Source of the DNA: Saccharibacillus sp. JS10
GTDB lineage: Bacteria > Bacillota > Bacilli > Paenibacillales > Paenibacillaceae
Assembly (NCBI RefSeq): GCF_024436065.1
Contig: NZ_JANFNS010000001.1
Location: 682,001-746,000 of the forward strand
Length of the DNA: 64,000 bases
Direction: 5' to 3'
Below, piece after piece: positions 58,066-64,000 of this stretch. The notes under the pieces were generated by a model. That model searched no databases. It saw only the letters and a list, made by a program, of their open reading frames with translations, and was not told the DNA's origin. Position 1 is the stretch's first letter. Every line of letters starts with the position of its first letter. Made by a program: the position numbers and the translations under genes.

Positions 58066-58398
58066 TTATTCAACCCACGATTCCGCCCATGATTGAATTT
58101 GCTGCATGACCGGTTGTAAAGCGCGACCTTTTTCGGTCAGTTCGTATTCGATGCGTACCGGAGTTTCCGGATACACGTGGCGCACCAAAATTCCTTCGAG
58201 TTCCAAATCTTTCATCCGCTCTGACAACATTTTGTCGCTCATCATCGGAATTTGATTGGAAATATCTTTGAAGCGTTTTGGACCACTCATCAACGTTTGA
58301 ATAATTAGACCGTTCCAACGTTTGCCTAGAAACGAAAATGCAGTCTCGAATCTTGGACACATCGGCGGTATCGAAACTTGATTTTTTTGTTCGATCAT
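58066..58398 (-). CDS. HxlR-family transcriptional regulator
   Basis: 110 residues. PMCPRFETAFSFLGKRWNGLIIQTLMSGPKRFKDISNQIPMMSDKMLSERMKDLELEGIL is the HxlR winged helix with its N-terminal Cys, which often senses oxidants or electrophiles. C-terminal dimer helix WAESWVE. Monocistronic; target genes not evident. AGGTG ribosome site. Confidence 0.9.
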   Translation of the reverse strand: MIEQKNQVSIPPMCPRFETAFSFLGKRWNGLIIQTLMSGPKRFKDISNQIPMMSDKMLSERMKDLELEGILVRHVYPETPVRIEYELTEKGRALQPVMQQIQSWAESWVE

Positions 58399-58493
58399 AG
58401 ATGTTCACCTCTTAGAAGATTCCCTCTGAAGAGAAGCTTACGATTTGTTAGTTTATTTCATAATAACACATTTCCAAGAAAAAGAAAATGCTT

Positions 58494-59180
58494 TTAGCTA
58501 TTATTTTTTGCCTGTAATACATCTTTTAACGCTTTCAAGTCCTGTTCAATCACGGATTCCAGCGAACGTTTGTAGATAATCGCTGCCGGATGATAAAGCG
58601 GAAAAATCCGATAATCCTTTTTGCTAAATTGGTATGGAGAGTCTGGATCTTGCCAATCTTCCACGTGTTGAATCGGGCTTTGAATCTCTTTTCCATGTAC
58701 GTTCGAGATTGTACTTTGATTTCCGATCAATCGTTGCAGACCGATATTCCCCATCGGAACGATGACTTGAGGTTGCACATATTGAATTTCAAAATCCAGA
58801 ATCGGTGCATGTGCCCGGATTTCTTTTTTGGTCGGTGTACGATTAGAACGACTCATGCGCGGAGCACTGTCGGTAGATTTTGTTTGGATAATCTTGTCTT
58901 TGAATGGGCGACTGCGTACTGCACTTGAAATATAAATATCTTGACGGGTTAAGCCGAGCTGCTCCAAATAATGTTCCAACACTTTGCCGGCTTGCCCGGT
59001 AAACGGACGACCTTCTACGATCTCTGTCGCACCTGGCGCTTCTCCAACAAACATAATTTGAGCAGGCATCGCCCCTTGACCGAGTAAAAAGCCTTCTAAA
59101 TCATAATTCTCCGATCGACGCAGACATGCTTCAATAATAGCCTCACTTACAGGCGCACTTCCGAATTGTTTCGACATCAT
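58494..59180 (-). CDS. Uracil-DNA glycosylase family protein lacking Fe-S cysteines
   Basis: 228 residues. VGEAPGATEIVEGRPFTGQAGKVLEHYLEQLGL (46-75) is the UDG motif of families 4/5, and FPLYHPAAIIY supplies the HPAA motif. Family 4 enzymes have four cysteines for a [4Fe-4S] cluster; here only one Cys (residue 19) is seen, so the cluster is absent. An insertion of basic, Ser/Thr-rich sequence (KIIQTKSTDSAPRMSRSNRTPTKKE) separates the halves. Predicted base-excision repair or a related nucleotide-binding role. AAGGAG ribosome site. Confidence 0.85.
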   Translation of the reverse strand: MMSKQFGSAPVSEAIIEACLRRSENYDLEGFLLGQGAMPAQIMFVGEAPGATEIVEGRPFTGQAGKVLEHYLEQLGLTRQDIYISSAVRSRPFKDKIIQTKSTDSAPRMSRSNRTPTKKEIRAHAPILDFEIQYVQPQVIVPMGNIGLQRLIGNQSTISNVHGKEIQSPIQHVEDWQDPDSPYQFSKKDYRIFPLYHPAAIIYKRSLESVIEQDLKALKDVLQAKNNS

Positions 59181-59200
59181 GGTTCTCCTTACTGATCAAT

Positions 59201-59250
59201 AAAAAAGAACAGCCGCTTTCTCTGCATCCAGAGAAAACGGCTTGTTTCTA
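59201..59250 (-). terminator. Terminator of the ThuA-like gene
   Basis: Stem AACAGCCGC-TTCTCT/AGAGAA-CGGCTGTT-type pairing, then TTTTTT on the minus strand. Confidence 0.85.
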
Positions 59251-59327
59251 TTGAGTGATGATTTACCTTCGAATCTGATTAGCTTATACCTTCGTTTCCC
59301 GAATTCATTTCGATCCGCAGAGATCAA

Positions 59328-60059
59328 TTAAACGAGTTCAGGAGCATTCAATGGACGAACCGGTTGTGCATTTCCATAGACAGGCTTCGCTGCTGTGGTC
59401 GGATACGCCCAACGTACGGAATTCGAAATGACGCGGATGATATCCGGGTTGTAATACGTCGGATACGTCTCATGACCCGGACGGAAGTAGAAGATTTTGC
59501 CGGAACCGCGGCGGAACGTGCATCCGCTGCGGAATACTTCGCCACCGGAGAAATTGCTGATAAATACAATTTCATCGGGAGTCGGAATATCGAAAAATTC
59601 ACCGTACATTTCTTCGTGTTCCAAAATGATGTTTTCGCCAATGCCTTCGGCAATCGGGTGAGACGGATTAACCACCCACAAAATTTCTTGTTCACCCGCT
59701 TCACGCCATTTCAAGTCACATCCCGTGCCCATGAGCTTTTTGAAAGGTTTGGAAAAGTGACCGGAATGCAAGACGATCAGACCCATACCTTCGCGCACGC
59801 GCTGCGCCACAGCTTCGGCAATCGAATCGTCGACCAGATCGTGAGCCATATGGCCCCACCAGATCATGACATCGGTAGAGTCCAGCACTTCACGAGTCAG
59901 ACCGTGATCGTCTTCTTCAAGCGTGCAAGTCCGAACCGCAAATCCTTCCGGAGTCAAAGCGCGTTCCAATTGTTTGTGGATGCCGTCTGGATATACAGCT
60001 TTTACATCTTCATCTCTGCGTTCGTGTACGAATTCGTTCCAGATGGTTACATTAATCAT
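59328..60059 (-). CDS. ThuA-like (trehalose utilisation) protein
   Basis: 243 residues. [27 protein letters not shown] at the start, [33 protein letters not shown], and a [10 protein letters not shown]...[11 protein letters not shown] region fit the ThuA/glutamine-amidotransferase-like fold. ThuA members act on trehalose-derived keto-sugars. In an operon with a sugar isomerase 47 bp upstream; AAGGGG ribosome site. Confidence 0.88.
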   Translation of the reverse strand: MINVTIWNEFVHERRDEDVKAVYPDGIHKQLERALTPEGFAVRTCTLEEDDHGLTREVLDSTDVMIWWGHMAHDLVDDSIAEAVAQRVREGMGLIVLHSGHFSKPFKKLMGTGCDLKWREAGEQEILWVVNPSHPIAEGIGENIILEHEEMYGEFFDIPTPDEIVFISNFSGGEVFRSGCTFRRGSGKIFYFRPGHETYPTYYNPDIIRVISNSVRWAYPTTAAKPVYGNAQPVRPLNAPELV

Positions 60060-60106
60060 CGTAGGTATCCCCTTAGTTGTTCCTATAGTTTAAAAGACCG
60101 GTAAGC

Positions 60107-61075
60107 TTAAACCCACCACATCTCTCCTGCAGGTTCTTCGATCAAAATTTGTTGAAGATTTCGGACAGCTTTGCCGAAGCCTTCGTCAACGGACATCAAT
60201 CCATCTTCGTGTTCAATGCTCACGACATAGTCATAATTTTGCAAACGCAGTTCGCTCATCATGTCTGACCAGACTTTAAGGTCGTGACCGTAACCGACGC
60301 TGCGGAAATTCCAAGCTCGTTCTTGCATCAACGTGTACGATTGCATATCGGTCAGACCGTGCATATTCACGTTGTTTTGATCGATCGTAATGTCTTTGGC
60401 GTGGAAGTGGTGAATCGCTCCGGCGCGTCCGAGAATTCGAATCGCTTGGACCGGATCAATGCCTTGCCACCACATATGACTTGGATCGAGATTGGCGCCG
60501 ATTGCTTCGCATGTCGCTTCTCTTAAGCGAAGCATCGTAGCTGGCGAATGTACCGAGAAACCGCCATGCAGTTCAAGACCGACTTTAACGCCGTGGTCTT
60601 GCGCAAACTTTCCGGCTTCTTTCCAATACGGGATGACTTTTTCTTCCCATTGCCATTTCAAAATTTCTTGGTAATCGTTAGGCCACGGTGCTACCGGCCA
60701 GTTCGGATATTTGGCTTCTTCATGATCTCCAGGGCATCCAGAGAACGTATTTACGACTTCTACACCCAGACGCTGCGCCAATTCGATACTTTTGTAAAAA
60801 GAGTCGTGATCAGCTTGGGCAAGCGCTTTTTGCGGATGTAGCGGATTGCCGTGGCAACTGAGCGCACTGATCGTTAACCCGCGAGCGTCTACTGCTTTTT
60901 TGAACGCGTCTAATTTCGATTTGTCGGCGAGCAGTTCTTCCGGGTTACAGTGAACGTTACCAGGGTGTCCTCCGGTCGCAATCTCTACCGCTTTGAGCCC
61001 TTTTTCAGCAATATAATCGAGAGATTCTTCAAATCCTCGTTCGTTGAACAGTACCATGAATACTCCAAGTTTCAC
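60107..61075 (-). CDS. Sugar-phosphate isomerase/epimerase (TIM barrel, AP endonuclease 2-like)
   Basis: 322 residues from a GTG start with AAGGAGG. TIM-barrel metal ligands appear in EIATGGHPGNVHCN, SALSCHGNPL, GLELHGGF, GANLDPSHMWWQG, HFHAKDI and VSIEHEDGL. Likely isomerises a keto-sugar or inositol intermediate, working with the ThuA-like protein and the Gfo/Idh/MocA dehydrogenases nearby. Substrate not known. Confidence 0.88.
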   Translation of the reverse strand: MKLGVFMVLFNERGFEESLDYIAEKGLKAVEIATGGHPGNVHCNPEELLADKSKLDAFKKAVDARGLTISALSCHGNPLHPQKALAQADHDSFYKSIELAQRLGVEVVNTFSGCPGDHEEAKYPNWPVAPWPNDYQEILKWQWEEKVIPYWKEAGKFAQDHGVKVGLELHGGFSVHSPATMLRLREATCEAIGANLDPSHMWWQGIDPVQAIRILGRAGAIHHFHAKDITIDQNNVNMHGLTDMQSYTLMQERAWNFRSVGYGHDLKVWSDMMSELRLQNYDYVVSIEHEDGLMSVDEGFGKAVRNLQQILIEEPAGEMWWV

Positions 61076-61140
61076 GTTCCGAACCTCCTTGATGTATTAT
61101 ATCCGTTTTTAAAAATGATTCTAAATAGGAAAGAGGTGCG

Positions 61141-61334
61141 AAAAAGCCCTTTTTTCCGACAAAATGATGAACTAGATAAAGGTACCAGTTGGGTGCGCGA
61201 GAAGGCTGCGGGAGAAGTTCGTTTCGGTCGCGTGTTGAACGCTACGCTCCTGCACGGACCTCTCCTTTCGCCGCGTGACTGCGTAGCGGGTACCGCTTAA
61301 GGATGGAACATGAGACTTTTTATAAAAAGCCCTT
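61141..61334. repeat. GC-rich structured element flanked by an 11-bp direct repeat
   Basis: AAAAAGCCCTT occurs at 61141-61151 and 61324-61334. Between them, GGTACC at 61181 and GGTACC at 61289 bracket a GC-rich block with a CGCTACGC (61240-61247)/GCGTAGCG (61281-61288) stem. No ORF with ribosome site. It could be a small non-coding RNA, an interspersed repeat or a MITE. The rest of the 61076-61455 spacer holds the GTG gene's leader and a hairpin. Confidence 0.4.
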
Positions 61335-61379
61335 ACACTTATAGAACGTAAAAACCTTTAAGAAGGATTACTTTTTGGT

Positions 61380-61410
61380 AGATTTTTTCCTTTTTCGTCC
61401 GAAAAAATCT
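61380..61410 (-). terminator. Hairpin after the Gfo/Idh/MocA gene
   Basis: 10-bp AT-rich stem AGATTTTTTC/GAAAAAATCT; probable weak terminator. Confidence 0.45.
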
Positions 61411-61455
61411 ATGAAAAATCTTCTTGAAGACTACTTCGTTCGAATTCAATAAAAA

Positions 61456-62538
61456 TTAATCGAAATAAACGGCTTTGCCGGTTTTAGCGGATTCGTAAAG
61501 AGCTTCAAGAATTTGCGTCACAACCAGAGCTTGTTCCGGCTTAACGACAGGCTCTTTATCTTCAAGGATCGCTTCGAGCCATTGACGCGCTTCACGGTCT
61601 TCGGCATTTTCGGAACCGCCGTCATAGAACGCTACGCCGCCGGAACCGAAGTCAACTTTGGTTTCGACCAAGCGGCTGCGGTTTTCGCCGTTGATATGCA
61701 GGCCGTCGGACATATCGGCTCCGCCTTCGGTACCGCAGAGCAACGTTTGGGCTTCGCCGAATTTACGGACGTTGAGTGCCCAGCTTGATTCGAGCATGAT
61801 CGTTGCGCCGTTTTGCATTTTGATGAATCCGAATGCGGAATCTTCGACTTTGAATTGTTCCGGGTCCCAAGGACCGAATGCGTTGGCTGCATTTTCGCGG
61901 CTGCCGAGTTTGTGGAAGGTCGACCCCATGACGCTTTGCGGCTTATAGTTGTCCATCAGCCAGAGAGTCAGGTCAAGCGCGTGAGTCCCGATGTCGATCA
62001 ACGGGCCGCCGCCTTGTTTTTCTTCATCAAGGAATACGCCCCAAGTCGGAACGGCGCGGCGACGAAGCGCGATCGCTTTACCGAAGTAGATATCGCCCAG
62101 TTCGCCTTTTTCGCACATGTCTTTCAAGTGCAGGCTGTCGTCACGGAAACGGTTTTGGTACGCGATCGACAATTTTTTGCCGGTACGCTCTGCTGCTTCG
62201 ATCATGCTGCGTGCTTCTTCGGTTGTTTTTGCCATCGGTTTTTCGCAAAGCACATGCTTGCCCGCTTCCAATGCGGCAATCGTGATCTCCGCATGCGAAT
62301 CGTTTGGCGTGCAGACATGAACCACTTCGATGCTTGTATCTTTCAGAAGTTCCGTGTAATCGGTATACACTTTTGCGCCTTCGGCGCCGTATTGATCCGC
62401 TGCTTCTTGGGCACGCGATTCCACAAGATCGCAGAACGCGACAAGAACTGCTTTATTTTGACGGGACAAAGCTGGAAGGTGCTTGCCGCTGGCAATACCT
62501 CCGCATCCGATTACGGCTACATTTAACGTTTTAGACAT
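61456..62538 (-). CDS. Gfo/Idh/MocA family oxidoreductase
   Basis: 360 residues. Rossmann start LNVAVIGCGGIASGKHLPAL, the EKP motif in GKHVLCEKPMAKT and a C-terminal domain with GGGPLIDIGTHALDLTLWLM. NAD(P)-dependent dehydrogenase of sugars or inositols. AAGGAG ribosome site; overlaps the downstream-strand isomerase gene's stop by 8 bp, so translation is coupled. Confidence 0.92.
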   Translation of the reverse strand: MSKTLNVAVIGCGGIASGKHLPALSRQNKAVLVAFCDLVESRAQEAADQYGAEGAKVYTDYTELLKDTSIEVVHVCTPNDSHAEITIAALEAGKHVLCEKPMAKTTEEARSMIEAAERTGKKLSIAYQNRFRDDSLHLKDMCEKGELGDIYFGKAIALRRRAVPTWGVFLDEEKQGGGPLIDIGTHALDLTLWLMDNYKPQSVMGSTFHKLGSRENAANAFGPWDPEQFKVEDSAFGFIKMQNGATIMLESSWALNVRKFGEAQTLLCGTEGGADMSDGLHINGENRSRLVETKVDFGSGGVAFYDGGSENAEDREARQWLEAILEDKEPVVKPEQALVVTQILEALYESAKTGKAVYFD

Positions 62539-63301
62539 TCAATTTGGCTCCTTCTGCTGCATATTTTTTGACCCATTCCATACTTGTTGCAATACTTTCG
62601 AGCGGCTTGCCGCCTGCGCAGTAATCTTGCTCGACGACGATCCATTCAACGCCCGCTTCAATCGCGGCATCGGCAATCGCAGTCAGATTCACTTCGCCTA
62701 CGCCAAGCTCTGCGGTAATCGCTTTGCCGTCCGCATCGCGCGTCATATCTTTCAGGTGAATGATCGGCAGACGACCGGTGTAGCGCTGAATGTATTCGAC
62801 CGGATCGTATCCGCCGTAATGCACCCAACACGTGTCCATTTCGACTTGCAGATCTTCAGCGGATACGGCTTCGTACATCGCGTCAAATACCGGCTTGCCG
62901 TCCACTTGTTCAGTCATTTCGAAATCATGGTTATGGTAAGCCAGCACAGCACCTTGCTGACGAGTACGCTCACCCAGGTCTTTCAAGTTTGCAAATACTT
63001 CATCCCATTTACGATCTTCTTCAAGCAAGTAAGGTACGATCAGAGTCGTGTTCCCGATTTGCTTATTGTAAGCAATCTCTGCATCCAGATGCTCAAGCAA
63101 TTGCGTATATGCGGTATGTGTACCGAGCGCGGTCAGACCCAGTTCATCAAGGAGCGATTTCACTTCGTCTGCACTGCGACCGAAAAATGTATGGAATTCA
63201 ACGCCTTTATATCCGAGAGATGCTACTTTTTCAAGCGTACCGCGAAAATCTTTTTCCATTTCTTCACGTACGGTATACAGTTGCAATCCGACTTGCGTCA
63301 T
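62531..63301 (-). CDS. Sugar-phosphate isomerase/epimerase (xylose isomerase-like TIM barrel)
   Basis: 256 residues from ATG 63301 (AAAGGTGG upstream, product starts TQVGLQLYTVREEMEKDF). Metal-site segments: GVEFHTFFG, GTHTAYTQLLEHLDAE, LAYHNHDFEM, EMDTCWVHYGGYDP, HLKDM and IVVEQDYCAGG. IolE/IolI-like keto-sugar isomerase role likely. Between two Gfo/Idh/MocA genes in one operon. Confidence 0.9.
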   Translation of the reverse strand: MTQVGLQLYTVREEMEKDFRGTLEKVASLGYKGVEFHTFFGRSADEVKSLLDELGLTALGTHTAYTQLLEHLDAEIAYNKQIGNTTLIVPYLLEEDRKWDEVFANLKDLGERTRQQGAVLAYHNHDFEMTEQVDGKPVFDAMYEAVSAEDLQVEMDTCWVHYGGYDPVEYIQRYTGRLPIIHLKDMTRDADGKAITAELGVGEVNLTAIADAAIEAGVEWIVVEQDYCAGGKPLESIATSMEWVKKYAAEGAKLNV

Positions 63302-63326
63302 TGTGTATTCCACCTTTTTTGAAATA

Positions 63327-64000
63327 TTAGAGTTTAGAATGATCAGATCTTGCTTCTGGAACTTGGTAAGAACTTTCAAGCGTTACATGACGGCTTTCGG
63401 CAGAAGAGCGAATAAACGCGTGCATCGCTTCCAGTACATGGTAAGCCAGTTCTCCGCTTGCGCGGTGACGCCGGTTTTCGACGATACTTTTGACCATATC
63501 TTCGACACCGATCCCGCGTTCGTTATGCGAACTTTCGAAAACAGGTTCCACCGTTTCCCATTCTTCCGAACCTGCGCGGCGCAATCGAACGTCTCCGCCG
63601 AAAAAGTTCGGATCAGGCAACGATAAAGTTCCTTCCGTTCCGTGAATTTCGATGCGTGGCAACTCGGTACCGCCGCGAACATCGAAACTCATAATCATCG
63701 TGACGATCGGACCGCCAACGAAATCCAAAGTTCCCGCAAGATGCGTAGGCGTCTGAACCGAGATTGGAGTTCCAGCTTTCGGACCCGAACCGATCACGCG
63801 ATCTTGAATTTGAATCCCTGTTGATGATGAAATCCGCTGGATCGGACCCAGCAAATGAACCAATGCCGACAAATAGTACGGACCCATATCGAACATTGGC
63901 CCGCCGCCATATTCATAGAAAAATTCAGGATCGACATGCCAGCTTTCAGGCCCGCCGCCCAGCATAAACGCGGTTCCCGCAACAGGTCGTCCGATTAATC
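63327..64000 (-). CDS. Gfo/Idh/MocA family oxidoreductase, C-terminal part (runs off window)
   Basis: Open from the right window edge (LIGRPVAGTAFMLGGGPESWHVDPEFF) to the stop at 63327, about 224 residues. The Rossmann half lies outside. PMFDMGPYYLSALVHLLGPIQRI is the family's C-terminal catalytic helix region. An ATG at 63965 is internal, not the start. Same strand and operon as the two genes downstream. Confidence 0.9.
   Translation of the reverse strand, partial: LIGRPVAGTAFMLGGGPESWHVDPEFFYEYGGGPMFDMGPYYLSALVHLLGPIQRISSSTGIQIQDRVIGSGPKAGTPISVQTPTHLAGTLDFVGGPIVTMIMSFDVRGGTELPRIEIHGTEGTLSLPDPNFFGGDVRLRRAGSEEWETVEPVFESSHNERGIGVEDMVKSIVENRRHRASGELAYHVLEAMHAFIRSSAESRHVTLESSYQVPEARSDHSKL

Noticed and set aside
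59364-60104. 246-codon plus-strand frame opposite the ThuA-like gene
   Set aside because: Exactly covers the coding gene on the other strand and has no ribosome site.

Overview
The window reads as chromosomal DNA from a Paenibacillus-like member of the Paenibacillaceae (Firmicutes, Bacillales). The evidence is the Bacillales gene order spo0A-recN-argR-tlyA-dxs-ispA-xseB-xseA-folD-nusB-(amaP/asp23)-accC-accB-efp-pepP-yqhQ, a full-length Spo0A, strong AGGAGG-type ribosome sites with many TTG starts, and five secreted proteins carrying the copper-amine-oxidase-N stalk domain typical of Paenibacillus. No rRNA, tRNA or CRISPR array was seen.

Layout. 0-9.7 kb: end of a radical SAM gene, APS kinase, an AlkC-type DNA glycosylase, two stalk-domain exported proteins, a dynamin/Era-like GTPase and housekeeping singles. 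9.7-20.5 kb: an AT-rich accessory island ending in a tyrosine recombinase beside spo0A. It holds a frameshifted lipoprotein, gene remnants, a two-gene Pycsar-type antiphage system (nucleotide cyclase plus membrane effector), a separate HLHLG-motif protein, and a one-direction run of about a dozen small genes (transglutaminase-like, PD-(D/E)XK-like, ParB-like, GIY-YIG, GNAT and unknowns). 20.6-38.7 kb: the conserved recN/dxs/acc/efp block. 39-50 kb: a YngK-like glycosidase, mntR, a zinc ABC transporter (znuABC) with two Zur-like boxes, metG with a methionine T-box, yidD, a Zur/Fur regulator and a large PKD/stalk surface protein. 50-57 kb: an anaerobic module pflA-pflB-adhE with a divergent fnr and four FNR-type palindromes. 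57-64 kb: HxlR regulator, a UDG-like protein, and a ThuA / sugar-phosphate isomerase / Gfo-Idh-MocA set for carbohydrate (probably inositol- or trehalose-like sugar) metabolism, running off the right edge.

Two observations stand out. First, the Pycsar-like pair at 11.7-12.9 kb, in an integrase-linked island with other unexplained genes. Second, the conserved block lacks sporulation genes that sit inside it in Bacillus subtilis: spoIVB is absent between recN and spo0A, and the whole spoIIIAA-AH operon is absent between accB and efp, where an aspartokinase gene sits instead. Together these suggest an asporogenous lineage that kept Spo0A for other purposes.
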